62,284 nucleotides of DNA from an uncultured Pelagibacteraceae bacterium (GTDB taxonomy: Bacteria > Pseudomonadota > Alphaproteobacteria > Pelagibacterales > Pelagibacteraceae), in assembly GCA_902513955.1 (NCBI GenBank), contig CABXOW010000006.1, forward strand, positions 1 to 62,284. The letters run 5' to 3'. The position numbers and the translations under genes were made by a program. Below are positions 1 through 7,579 of this stretch, in pieces (within the stretch, counting starts at the first letter, position 1; every line of letters starts with the position of its first letter). Under the pieces are notes generated by a model that was not told where the DNA came from, did no database searches, and saw only the letters and a program-made list of their open reading frames with translations.

Positions 1-104
1 CAGTTAAAGGTTAATATTTCAAATAAATCACAAAGAATTAATTAAATATGGTTATTCAAACTAAAGATATTTTTTATACTAACTTAAAAAATTTATTTAT
101 TCTT

Positions 105-518
105 TTAAAAATTTAATTTTAAAATTTTTACTAAATAAAATCCAAAAAACATAGAAATAACAAATGAGATAGAGCTTATATTCAAAAGTGCAATTGATGC
201 TATAGCTGGACCAGGACAAAGTCCTCCAAGCCCCCAACCAGCACCAAATAATACAGATCCAATAATTAAGTTATTATTAATTTCTTTATTTTTTGAATAG
301 TTAAAACTGTCAACAAATAAGGGTTTTTCTTTTTTTTTAATTAAATGAAACATAGGTGAAGAAACAATTAAAGCTCCAATCATCACAAATGCTAAAGAAG
401 GATCCCAATTTCCAAATAAATCTAAAAATCCTAATACTTTTTCAGGATTAATCATTTGAGAAATAACCAATCCAATTCCAAAGATAATACCAGAAATTAG
501 AGAAATTAATTTGTTCAT
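105..518 (-). CDS. YeeE/YedE-type (DUF6691-like) membrane protein, second half
   Basis: A 137-aa integral membrane protein with hydrophobic segments at about residues 4-22, 42-60, 84-100 and 105-132. It carries the short Gly-rich turn GGLCPGP with Cys101, typical of the YeeE/YedE (TsuA-like) family, which moves thiosulfate or other sulfur species using intramembrane cysteines. The family is often encoded as two half-size proteins, and the partner half lies directly upstream with a 4-bp overlap. Import of reduced sulfur fits SAR11 cells, which lack assimilatory sulfate reduction, but the substrate is an inference. Nothing recognisable lies between this gene and the left window edge. Confidence 0.75.
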   Translation of the reverse strand: MNKLISLISGIIFGIGLVISQMINPEKVLGFLDLFGNWDPSLAFVMIGALIVSSPMFHLIKKKEKPLFVDSFNYSKNKEINNNLIIGSVLFGAGWGLGGLCPGPAIASIALLNISSISFVISMFFGFYLVKILKLNF

Positions 519-934
519 ATAAAATTTTTAATCAGCACAGTTAATACCCCGACTATCATAAATGTTATAGTTGCAGTAATTGATCTTAATGAAAATCTTC
601 CAATACCGCTTATCCCATGGCCACTGGTACAACCTCCGCTTATTCTTGTTCCTAAACCAACTAACAAGCCAGCAAATATTAATAAAATAAAAGAATTTGA
701 AATTGTGATACTTATATCTTTGTTAGTAAATAAGCTAAAAATAATAGGACCTATTATTAATCCAAGCAAAAATAATAAATTATCAAACTTATTTTCTTTT
801 TCAGTTAAGGCATTTGCAGCTATACCACTAATTCCAACTAATCGCCCATTAAATAAAAAAAATATTACAACGGCTAAACCAATTATCATTCCCCCTAGGG
901 TTGCTGTTACAGGTGTAAAATTTACTATATTCAT
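515..934 (-). CDS. YeeE/YedE family transporter, first half
   Basis: A 139-aa membrane protein with about four hydrophobic stretches (residues 12-28, 53-69, 81-97, 118-135). It has the two YeeE hallmarks: an N-terminal GRLVGISGI turn and the conserved Cys102 in GGCTSGHG. It is the first half of a two-gene YeeE/YedE sulfur transporter. Its ATG overlaps the end of the CoA-binding gene by one base, and its 3' end overlaps the next half by 4 bp, so the three genes are probably translated from one transcript. Thiosulfate or sulfide-like substrates are likely by family but cannot be read from the sequence. Confidence 0.8.
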   Translation of the reverse strand: MNIVNFTPVTATLGGMIIGLAVVIFFLFNGRLVGISGIAANALTEKENKFDNLLFLLGLIIGPIIFSLFTNKDISITISNSFILLIFAGLLVGLGTRISGGCTSGHGISGIGRFSLRSITATITFMIVGVLTVLIKNFI

Positions 935-1368
935 TAATCACTTAAAACTGGAAATGCTTGCCTCTTCTTTAAAAAAAATTTTTGATATTCCATTTTCGTG
1001 CATTTATTTTCTACATAATCAATATTGTTTTTATCCATTAATCTTTTCGCCTCTTCATCTCTAATACCTAATTGAAGCCATAGAACTTTTGCTCCAATTT
1101 TTACTGTATCCTCTGCTATTCCATACACTTCTTCTGAAGGTCTAAATACATCTACTATCTCTACAGGTTCTTTAATGTCAGTTATTTTTTCATAGACTTC
1201 CTCTCCTAAAATTTTTTCACCTTTTGCTCTTGGATTAACTGGAATAACTTTAAATCCATATTTTTGCATATATTTCATAACTATCGTTGATGTTTTTTTA
1301 GGATCCTTACTAACTCCAATCATTGCAATAGTTTTATATTTTGAGAGAATATCTTTTATCTCAAACAT
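934..1368 (-). CDS. CoA-binding domain protein (YccU-like)
   Basis: A 144-aa protein of the CoA-binding (succinyl-CoA-synthetase-like Rossmann) family. The N-terminal strand-turn IAMIGVSKDPKKTS (about residues 14-27) and the downstream VIPVNPRAKGEKILG segment match small stand-alone proteins such as E. coli YccU. These proteins bind CoA; their physiological role is not settled. It sits first in a block with the two YeeE halves, which could hint at CoA-persulfide or sulfur handling, but that is speculation from position only. Length is normal for the family (about 140 aa). Confidence 0.8.
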   Translation of the reverse strand: MFEIKDILSKYKTIAMIGVSKDPKKTSTIVMKYMQKYGFKVIPVNPRAKGEKILGEEVYEKITDIKEPVEIVDVFRPSEEVYGIAEDTVKIGAKVLWLQLGIRDEEAKRLMDKNNIDYVENKCTKMEYQKFFLKKRQAFPVLSD

Positions 1369-1371
1369 AAA

Positions 1372-1569
1372 TTATTTATTTTTTTTAATCTGATCTTCAC
1401 AAAATTTTCGAGCTTCCTCTAAATCTGTGATTTTAGATTCTGATAATTTCTGACTTCCAGCTAGACATGCATCTACTGCTCTTTTGAAATTATGATCATT
1501 AAAACTCATAATAAAATACATTCCTGAAATAATAAATATGATGATTAAAATATTCTTTTTATTTAACAT
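1372..1569 (-). CDS. Small membrane-anchored protein, unknown
   Basis: A 65-aa protein with one N-terminal hydrophobic helix (about residues 6-23) followed by a polar, charged, partly helical tail with two cysteines. No family recognised. Its ATG overlaps the last base of the crotonase gene stop (TAATG arrangement), and only 3 bp separate it from the CoA-binding gene, so it belongs to this minus-strand operon. The topology suggests an inner-membrane anchored periplasmic tail or a signal-anchored small protein. Confidence 0.6.
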   Translation of the reverse strand: MLNKKNILIIIFIISGMYFIMSFNDHNFKRAVDACLAGSQKLSESKITDLEEARKFCEDQIKKNK

Positions 1570-2348
1570 TATTTATTTTTCCAATTTGGTTTACGTTTTT
1601 CCAAAAATGCTGATATCCCCTCTTTGGCATCCATGGCCATCATGTTTATTGTCATCATTTTACTAGTATAAGCATAAGCTTTTTTTAATGGCATTTCTAA
1701 TTGTTTATAAAAAGCTTGTTTACCAATTTTAATTGTTAAGTTTGATTTTGAAGCAATAATTTTAGCAACTTTTAATACTTCGTAATTTAATTTTGATTTT
1801 GAATAACAATCATTAATTAATCCAATTTCTTTTGCGTAATTTGCTTTAATCGGCTCTCCTGTAAGCAACATTTTCATCATTGGTTTTCTATTAATTTTTC
1901 TACTAATAGCAACCATAGGAGTACTACAAAATAATCCTATATTAACTCCAGGTGTAGCAAACAAAGTATCTTTGGTACTGTAAGCTAAATCACAACTTGC
2001 AACTAATTGACAACCTGCTGCGAATGCAGCTCCATGAACCTTTGCTATTACTGGCTTTCTTCCTTCAACGATTTGAAGCATTACTTTTGAGCAAAGATTA
2101 AACAGTTTTTGATATTTTTCTTTTTTATTCAGTTCTCTTACTTCTTTTAAATTATGTCCTGCGCTAAATCCTTTACCAGCTCCTTCCAAAATAATTACTT
2201 TTATCTTTTTATCTGTATCAAGTTTTTTAAAAGCTTTAAGTAAATCAATTAAATTTTTAAATGATAAGGAATTATATGTTTTTGGTTCATCAATTATGAT
2301 TGACGCAATTTCATTAGTTATTTTTTTTGTTTTAATGTTACTTGTCAT
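1569..2348 (-). CDS. Crotonase-superfamily protein, ECHDC3-like, not a standard enoyl-CoA hydratase
   Basis: 259 aa, the usual crotonase length. The oxyanion-hole segments are present: KGFSAGHNL around residues 59-67 and HGAAFAAGCQL around residues 103-113. At the positions of the two hydratase glutamates (Glu144 and Glu164 of rat enoyl-CoA hydratase) the sequence reads TPGVNIGLFC and RKPMMKM, so both acids appear to be absent. The TPGVNIGLFCSTP pattern resembles ECHDC3-type proteins. It therefore probably binds an acyl-CoA but does something other than simple beta-hydration. It lies in one minus-strand run with a PhyH-type oxygenase 2 bp upstream. Confidence 0.75.
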   Translation of the reverse strand: MTSNIKTKKITNEIASIIIDEPKTYNSLSFKNLIDLLKAFKKLDTDKKIKVIILEGAGKGFSAGHNLKEVRELNKKEKYQKLFNLCSKVMLQIVEGRKPVIAKVHGAAFAAGCQLVASCDLAYSTKDTLFATPGVNIGLFCSTPMVAISRKINRKPMMKMLLTGEPIKANYAKEIGLINDCYSKSKLNYEVLKVAKIIASKSNLTIKIGKQAFYKQLEMPLKKAYAYTSKMMTINMMAMDAKEGISAFLEKRKPNWKNK

Positions 2349-2350
2349 GT

Positions 2351-3235
2351 TTAATTTTTTTGAAGTTCATAAATTGATACAAAATGTTTCTTTTTTGGCA
2401 ATGGTATGATTGTAGGAACTTTTGTTAATCTTGGTTTTACAGGGTTCTTTCCAACTATAATATTTTTATTGTAATTATCTAGATCTACCTCTGGATGAGG
2501 ATTACCATCATTGATTAATGGCCATGCATCAGAAGCTCTATATCCAAATAAAATTAAAGGCCTTGAACCATTCATTTGATTTTGACCCGACCCATGTATT
2601 GATCTACAATGAAAAAAAACTACTGTTCCTGCTGAACCAGTTATAGAAATACTATTTTTAATTCCAATTTTATTTTTTTTTGTATCTATTTTTCCAACAA
2701 AAAAATTTTCATTATTGTGATGGCTATATAATTTTTCTTTATGTGAATTTTTTACTATTTTAAGAGGTCCATTCTTTTCATGGCAATCGTCTAAATATAT
2801 ACCAACAGTAACCAAATCATCGTTAGTATGAGGATAAAAAGCCCAGTCTTGATGCCATCCAATTTCGCTTCCTTTTTTTTTATTAGGAAGTTTAAAGTTT
2901 AATTTGCCCAAATGAAATCTTACAGAACCTCCTAGCAACTTTTTTACTATAGATATTATTTTTTTATCTCTAGATAAATCGTAAAAAACTTTATGTCTAT
3001 TTTGAGGATTGTTTAACCTTAAAATTTCTTTATTTTGTAATGTGTTTGAATTGTAAACAAAGTGATAATTGTCATAGGATTGAGTTTCATTTGCATCATT
3101 TTTTTTATTTTTTTTTTTTTTTTTTGATACAACTTCATTAACAATTTTATTTATCTTGTTTATCGTTTTTTGATTAATAAAATTTTTTTTTACTAGATAT
3201 CCATTTTTTTTATAAAAATTTAAATCTGAATTCAT
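2351..3235 (-). CDS. Phytanoyl-CoA dioxygenase (PhyH) family Fe(II)/2-oxoglutarate oxygenase
   Basis: 294 aa, normal for PhyH-type non-haem iron hydroxylases. The iron triad is visible: the HxD pair in GWHQDWAF, and a distal His in the SIHGSGQN region, followed by the 2-oxoglutarate-binding Arg in GSRPLILFGY. These enzymes hydroxylate a small organic substrate at the expense of 2-oxoglutarate and O2; the substrate is unknown here. Residues 38-47 are almost entirely Lys/Asn, encoded by an 18-base homopolymer (3108-3125), which is an unstable site. Tight spacing to the crotonase gene downstream and the nucleotidyltransferase-like gene upstream suggests cotranscription. Confidence 0.8.
   Translation of the reverse strand: MNSDLNFYKKNGYLVKKNFINQKTINKINKIVNEVVSKKKKKNKKNDANETQSYDNYHFVYNSNTLQNKEILRLNNPQNRHKVFYDLSRDKKIISIVKKLLGGSVRFHLGKLNFKLPNKKKGSEIGWHQDWAFYPHTNDDLVTVGIYLDDCHEKNGPLKIVKNSHKEKLYSHHNNENFFVGKIDTKKNKIGIKNSISITGSAGTVVFFHCRSIHGSGQNQMNGSRPLILFGYRASDAWPLINDGNPHPEVDLDNYNKNIIVGKNPVKPRLTKVPTIIPLPKKKHFVSIYELQKN
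3108..3125. repeat. 18-base T homopolymer inside the PhyH gene
   Basis: Eighteen consecutive T on the plus strand (A18 in the coding sense), preceded by another run of six or more T separated by a single A. It encodes a Lys-rich stretch. It is the longest mononucleotide run I saw. A one-base length change would shift the reading frame after about 40 residues, so it is a potential slippage site or a place where a sequencing error would matter. Confidence 0.9.
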
Positions 3236-3241
3236 TGTAAT

Positions 3242-3616
3242 TTATTTTAATTTTCCTTCTTCTCTCATTTTAGCTCTAATTTTAGTTGCAGAAATTTCTT
3301 GAACTTCTTTTGAAAGTTCAATTTCTTCAATTTTATATCCGACACCACGCCCGTAACAAATATTTGTAATATTAGGTACAAGCATTACTTTAAATTGCCC
3401 TTCAAACTCAGGATTTAATCTGTCTTCAATATTTTTTTTAACTGTTTCAAAATCAAATGGATTATCATCAACTCCTTGAACGTCTCTAATTTGAATACAA
3501 ACTTGGCCTGTTTTTTTTATAATCTCTTTAAATAAAGTGTAATGACCATCGTGAAATGGTTGCCATCTTCCTAGCATCTGTGCAGTTGGCTTTTTATTAT
3601 CCCATTTATAAGACAT
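3242..3616 (-). CDS. Cytidylyltransferase-like nucleotidyltransferase
   Basis: A 124-aa protein of the HxGH nucleotidyltransferase superfamily. The nucleotide-binding HDGH motif is at about residues 22-25 (GRWQPFHDGHYTLF) and the C-terminal ISATKIR motif is near residues 108-114, the two signatures of NMN/nicotinate adenylyltransferases and cytidylyltransferases. At 124 aa it is shorter than NadD/NadM-type enzymes (about 170-210 aa), so it looks like a minimal core. The next gene downstream is an APS-kinase-like P-loop protein, a pairing suggesting one activates or phosphorylates a molecule that the other handles. The substrate cannot be told from sequence. Confidence 0.75.
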   Translation of the reverse strand: MSYKWDNKKPTAQMLGRWQPFHDGHYTLFKEIIKKTGQVCIQIRDVQGVDDNPFDFETVKKNIEDRLNPEFEGQFKVMLVPNITNICYGRGVGYKIEEIELSKEVQEISATKIRAKMREEGKLK

Positions 3617-3639
3617 GAGTTTACCCCTTTTAAAATTAA

Positions 3640-4044
3640 TTAGATCTTATTAAATATTTTTGGTGCCCAATTTTTAGCATCTTGTGATGTAACATGAAAG
3701 TCATACTTATCAGGCTTAACAAACATTTTATTAGTATCGTCAAACCTTCCTTCTTTTATAGTATCAACCCACACAACAAAATCTGCAGGAAACAAAGTTC
3801 TTGCTTCAGGTGTTGGACAAATAAAATCTGCTACAACAAAATTTCCTTCTTGTTTTAATTTTAATGCAAAATCTGCCATTCTTGTTGCCTGTCTTTTTCT
3901 TCCTTCTTCAGAAAAATCCCAATCATTTGCTTCTTTTCTAACTTCATCAGCATTTAATCTTTTGGCATTTAGCAAAGGTGCCAATTCATTAGATAAAGTT
4001 GTTTTTCCTGAGCCGGGCAGACCCATTATTAAAATTATTTTCAT
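3640..4044 (-). CDS. APS-kinase-like P-loop kinase
   Basis: A 134-aa P-loop protein starting with MKIILIMGLPGSGKTTLS, a Walker A motif at residues 8-15, and an NADEVR segment like the substrate-binding region of adenylylsulfate kinases (CysC). Full-length CysC is about 200 aa, so this is a short form, and no ATP-sulfurylase gene is nearby. It may phosphorylate a nucleotide-linked or alcohol substrate rather than APS. It lies 23 bp from the nucleotidyltransferase-like gene downstream and abuts the Rieske gene region on the other side. Confidence 0.7.
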   Translation of the reverse strand: MKIILIMGLPGSGKTTLSNELAPLLNAKRLNADEVRKEANDWDFSEEGRKRQATRMADFALKLKQEGNFVVADFICPTPEARTLFPADFVVWVDTIKEGRFDDTNKMFVKPDKYDFHVTSQDAKNWAPKIFNKI

Positions 4045-4045
4045 T

Positions 4046-5239
4046 TTATATTAAATTGTTAACTACCCATTTATGAAATTGATGGGTTGGTTGATCCATA
4101 ACTGGTGAAAAAATTCCACCATTATATACTGGTGAGCTTCTTCCCTCTTGCATTCCTTCTATTGCTTTTATGTCTTCTAACATTACATCCTTCCAAAACC
4201 TTGCGTTTTCTTTCCTTAATTCTTTCAATCCATCTCCATTAGCACTTTTATCTCCAACATAATACATTTGCATATGTTCTTTTGTTTTATTGGTTGCTAG
4301 TGGCTCTAACCAAAATACATAAAAATGATCTAAGTGCAAACCAATCATTACATTAGGAAATAATGCAATATATTCAGAATTTTTGAAAGATTTTTTTTCC
4401 CAATTACTAAATGTGTCAAATTTATTATTTCCTTTTACTGGCTGTTCATATTTTTCACTTCCTTGTCCTGCAAATCGATTTGGTAGCCCTTGTATGTGAT
4501 AATGATCATTAATATTTGATACTTTATTTAATTCTGGATGAATAGTTGGTAGATGGTAACTTTCACAATAATTTTCTATAGCAAATTTCCAATTACATTT
4601 AACTTCTAAATCAAAAGAACCGTAATCATTAGAATGAACTAATAGTTTTTGATCTTCGTGATTAATGAATTTAGACCATCTTTGTTCAAGTGGTTTAATA
4701 TAGTCTTCAAACTCTATTTCATTTTCATTAATATTCACAAAGATAATATCCATCCATATTTTAGATCTGACTTCTTTTAGGTTGCTACGATTCTTTTCAA
4801 ATTTATCTGAATTATGAATATTTAGACCTCCTATATGAGGAGTGGCCACTAAATTTCCTTTAAGATCATAAGACCAAGAATGATAAGGGCATCTAATTAC
4901 ATTTTTTAAAGTGCAAGATTCATCCAAAAGCTTGAAACCTCTGTGGCTACAAACATTATGAAATACTCTTATTTTAAGATCCTTGTCTCTTACAATAATT
5001 AAAGGAATCCCGAGTAGATTGTATGGTTTAGCATCTCCAGCGTTAGGTACTAAACTGCCAACCCCAATTACTGTCCATTTATCACAAAAAATCTTATCTC
5101 TTTCATACTCTAAATATTGTTCACTAGTGTAACATTGGTTTGGGAGCCCATTTGCAGCCCCAATAGGTTTATCTACATTCATCAATTTCTTAATATCCAA
5201 TATCTCTGAGAGAGGTTTATTTTTATGATTTTGATCCAT
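4046..5239 (-). CDS. Rieske [2Fe-2S] oxygenase alpha subunit, quaternary-amine-type candidate
   Basis: An upstream extension to 5416 overlaps the divergent MetF-like gene, so I place the start at the ATG at 5239 (397 aa), where homology to the family begins soon after. The Rieske centre is C97-x-H99 (CSHRG) and C117-x2-H120 (CPYHSW). The mononuclear iron site is H229 and H234 (SYHLPTIHPE). The bridging position three residues before H229 is Glu226, not the usual Asp. Glu here is known from carnitine monooxygenase CntA and related N-demethylating oxygenases. No reductase gene is adjacent. Divergent placement next to folate-dependent genes fits oxidative demethylation of a methylated compound, but the substrate is inferred. 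Confidence 0.8.
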   Translation of the reverse strand: MDQNHKNKPLSEILDIKKLMNVDKPIGAANGLPNQCYTSEQYLEYERDKIFCDKWTVIGVGSLVPNAGDAKPYNLLGIPLIIVRDKDLKIRVFHNVCSHRGFKLLDESCTLKNVIRCPYHSWSYDLKGNLVATPHIGGLNIHNSDKFEKNRSNLKEVRSKIWMDIIFVNINENEIEFEDYIKPLEQRWSKFINHEDQKLLVHSNDYGSFDLEVKCNWKFAIENYCESYHLPTIHPELNKVSNINDHYHIQGLPNRFAGQGSEKYEQPVKGNNKFDTFSNWEKKSFKNSEYIALFPNVMIGLHLDHFYVFWLEPLATNKTKEHMQMYYVGDKSANGDGLKELRKENARFWKDVMLEDIKAIEGMQEGRSSPVYNGGIFSPVMDQPTHQFHKWVVNNLI

Positions 5240-5342
5240 GAAAAAAATTACCATGGACATAATTTTTGGCAACAATTTTCCATATATAGCTATGCTGAAT
5301 TTCTTTGACAGCTTTTTCAAATAAGATAATGATCTGGAAAAA

Positions 5343-6071
5343 ATGAATTTTTCATTAGAAATTGGTCCACACACTGACCTTGAAACATTGCCTTCTGTAA
5401 AAGATGTATATGTCACAATGTTACCTGGTGGAGATTATAAAGAAACTGCTGACAAATCAGGAAACCTTGTTAAAAAAGGTTTTAATCCAGTTCCTCATTT
5501 TCCAGCAAGATCAATTAACAATGAGGAAGAATTAAAAGATTATGTTTCAAGATGTAAAGATCATGGTGTTAAACAGGCTTTAGTTATTGGTGGAAGTAGA
5601 GAACCAATAGGAAAGTTTGATAGTTCATATCAAATATTAGAAACAGGTTTTTTTGAAGGAATTAAAATTGGTATAGCAGGTCATCCAGAAGGAAGTCCCG
5701 ATATACCAGAACAGAATTTAGAAAAAGCAATGATAGATAAGAAGCCTTATGCTGATTATATAGTAACGCAATGGTTATTAGATAGTCAACCTATTGTTGA
5801 TTTCATTTCTAAACAAAGCGTACCAGTGCATGTTGGAATTACTGGGCCAATGAAAATATCTAGCTTAATAAAATTTGCTAATATTGTTGGGGCGAAAAAT
5901 TCCATTAACTTTCTTAAGTCTAATTTTACTAAGGCGTTAGATTTATTGAAACCTAAAGACCCTAATGATTTAATTGGGAAAGTTAAATCACATACTGATA
6001 ACTTCCACATTTATACATTCGGCGGCTTGAAGGAAACAAACAAGTGGTTGAAGGAGAATAGTTATGTCTAA
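5343..6071 (+). CDS. Methylenetetrahydrofolate reductase (MetF-like)
   Basis: A 242-aa TIM-barrel protein with MTHFR family marks: GHPEGSP at about residues 117-123, the TQWLLD segment (equivalent to the TQFFFD region of MetF) near 144, and the C-terminal HIYTFGG. It is shorter than typical MetF (about 290 aa). It would interconvert 5,10-methylene-THF and 5-methyl-THF. Its 3' end overlaps the next gene by 8 bp, and the next gene is a DmdA/GcvT-like methyltransferase that would make methyl- or methylene-THF, so this protein most likely processes the methyl group released by its partner, as metF does beside ligM or dmdA in other bacteria. Confidence 0.8.
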   Translation: MNFSLEIGPHTDLETLPSVKDVYVTMLPGGDYKETADKSGNLVKKGFNPVPHFPARSINNEEELKDYVSRCKDHGVKQALVIGGSREPIGKFDSSYQILETGFFEGIKIGIAGHPEGSPDIPEQNLEKAMIDKKPYADYIVTQWLLDSQPIVDFISKQSVPVHVGITGPMKISSLIKFANIVGAKNSINFLKSNFTKALDLLKPKDPNDLIGKVKSHTDNFHIYTFGGLKETNKWLKENSYV

Positions 6072-7422
6072 TGAATTTGACTATACTAAGTTAAAACATG
6101 TTACTTCAGTTGATCAATCAGATCGTGAAGTACCATACAATTTAAGACAAAGTGGGCCAACAAAAGTTGAAATGCTTATTTCAACAAGGGTAAGAAAATC
6201 ACCTTATTGGCATTTATCAATGCAGGCAGGTTGTTGGAGAGCAACCGTTTACAATCGTATTTATCACCCAAGAGGATATGTAAAACCAGAAGATGGTGGA
6301 GCAATGGTAGAGTATGATGCAATTGTAAATCACGTTACTATGTGGAACGTAGCTGTTGAAAGACAAATTAGAGTTAAGGGTCCTGATGCAGAAAAATTTA
6401 CTGACTACGTAATAACAAGAGACGCAACAAAAATTTCTCCAATGAGAGCAAGATACGTAATCTTGTGTAATGCGTATGGTGGAGTTTTAAATGATCCGAT
6501 TCTTCTAAGAATTTCTGAAGATGAATTTTGGTTTTCATTATCAGATTCTGATATTGGTATGTACCTTCAGGGTGTAAATGCTGATGGAAGATTTGATTGT
6601 ACTATTGAAGAAATTGATGCTTGTCCTGTACAAATTCAAGGACCTAAATCAAAAGCACTAATGAAAGATTTACTTGGTGATCAAGTTGATTTAGACAACA
6701 TGCCTTTTTATGGATTAGCTGAAGTTAAGGTTGCTGGAAGAAGTTGTGTTATTTCTCAATCAGGTTTCTCAGGTGAAGCTGGTTATGAAATATATTTAAG
6801 AAATGCTACTTTATATGCTGATGATATGTGGAATGCTGTTCTTGATGCTGGAAAAAAACATAACTTAATGGTTATTGCCCCTGCTCACCATAGAAGAATT
6901 CAAGCAGGAATTCTTTCATGGGGACAAGACATGGATCAACAACATAATCCATTTCAGTGTAACCTTGGTTATCAAGTTTCATTATCTGGTAAAGGTGAAT
7001 GGGATAAGAAAGCCGACTATGTTGGTAAAGCTGCATTAGAGAAAATGGGTGCTGAAATCAAAGATGGTAAAAAACCCTACAAACTTCAATTGGTTGGACT
7101 TGAATTAGGTGGCAAACCTATTGAAGAGTATGCTCCTGATTTTTGGTTAGTATCACCTGAAAGTGGTGGAGATCCAGTAGGATTCATTACATCCCCTTGG
7201 TATCACCCAGAGAAGAAGCAAAACATTGCAATGGGATATGTGCCGTTTGATGGAACTTTAAACTCGAATGGTTTTCCAAAAGGTAAAGTTGGAACTAAAT
7301 ATAAAGTTCATTTACCTGAAAAATACTCTGACACTCCAGGAACACCTGTTGATGCAGTAGTGGTGGATATTCCATTCAAAGAGTCTTTCAATGCAAATAC
7401 AAGGGAAGTTGTAAAAGGCTAA
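6064..7422 (+). CDS. DmdA/GcvT-like tetrahydrofolate-dependent demethylase
   Basis: A 452-aa protein of the GcvT fold. The region around residues 95-200 (MWNVAVERQIRVKGPDA, GGVLNDPILL, VQIQGPKS) resembles SAR11 DmdA, the THF-dependent DMSP demethylase, but the protein is about 80 aa longer than DmdA (about 370 aa) and has a different N-terminus with SPYWHLSMQAGCWRATVYN. It probably transfers a methyl group from a methylated substrate to THF; the substrate could be DMSP or another methylated compound. It overlaps the MetF-like gene upstream and is followed by a GC-rich hairpin terminator. I leave the symbol blank because true DmdA identity cannot be decided by eye. Confidence 0.75.
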   Translation: MSNEFDYTKLKHVTSVDQSDREVPYNLRQSGPTKVEMLISTRVRKSPYWHLSMQAGCWRATVYNRIYHPRGYVKPEDGGAMVEYDAIVNHVTMWNVAVERQIRVKGPDAEKFTDYVITRDATKISPMRARYVILCNAYGGVLNDPILLRISEDEFWFSLSDSDIGMYLQGVNADGRFDCTIEEIDACPVQIQGPKSKALMKDLLGDQVDLDNMPFYGLAEVKVAGRSCVISQSGFSGEAGYEIYLRNATLYADDMWNAVLDAGKKHNLMVIAPAHHRRIQAGILSWGQDMDQQHNPFQCNLGYQVSLSGKGEWDKKADYVGKAALEKMGAEIKDGKKPYKLQLVGLELGGKPIEEYAPDFWLVSPESGGDPVGFITSPWYHPEKKQNIAMGYVPFDGTLNSNGFPKGKVGTKYKVHLPEKYSDTPGTPVDAVVVDIPFKESFNANTREVVKG

Positions 7423-7433
7423 ATTAATTATTT

Positions 7434-7460
7434 TGGGGGAGTAAAATCAAAGCTCCCCCA
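7434..7460 (+). terminator. Hairpin terminator after the DmdA-like gene
   Basis: An 8-bp perfect stem, TGGGGGAG pairing with CTCCCCCA, with an 11-base loop, followed by a T-rich stretch. It stands out as a GC-rich element in an AT-rich region 11 bp after the stop codon of the DmdA-like gene. Confidence 0.75.
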
Positions 7461-7468
7461 TTTATTTA

Positions 7469-7579
7469 ATGACTAAAGGTTTTTTAATCGTAATTTGCAT
7501 TATCATTGCGATTGCTTTAATATTATTTCCACTATTAGTTTCGTATAAAGCGCAAAAAAATAAAAAGAATAAAAGTTAA
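7469..7579 (+). CDS. 36-aa single-pass membrane micropeptide
   Basis: A short frame from the ATG at 7469 to TAA at 7577-7579. It encodes about 20 hydrophobic residues (FLIVICIIIAIALILFPLLV) followed by a strongly basic tail rich in Lys and Asn. The stop codon overlaps the ATG of the YIP1-family gene (TAATG), the same coupling used by real gene pairs in this window. The positive-inside rule puts the basic tail in the cytoplasm. No family recognised. Its position right after a terminator suggests it opens the next transcription unit. Confidence 0.55.
   Translation: MTKGFLIVICIIIAIALILFPLLVSYKAQKNKKNKS

Noticed and set aside
705-1064. Plus-strand open frame of 119 aa
   Set aside because: It runs opposite to the YeeE and CoA-binding genes, has the composition of a shadow frame, and those genes have clear family motifs.
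5240-5416. N-terminal extension of the Rieske gene
   Set aside because: It would overlap the first codons of the divergent MetF-like gene; the translated extension has no similarity to the family, and the ATG at 5239 fits.
6064-7422. Calling the DmdA-like gene dmdA
   Set aside because: It is about 80 residues longer, with a different N-terminus. Other THF demethylases share the same fold, so DMSP specificity is not supported.
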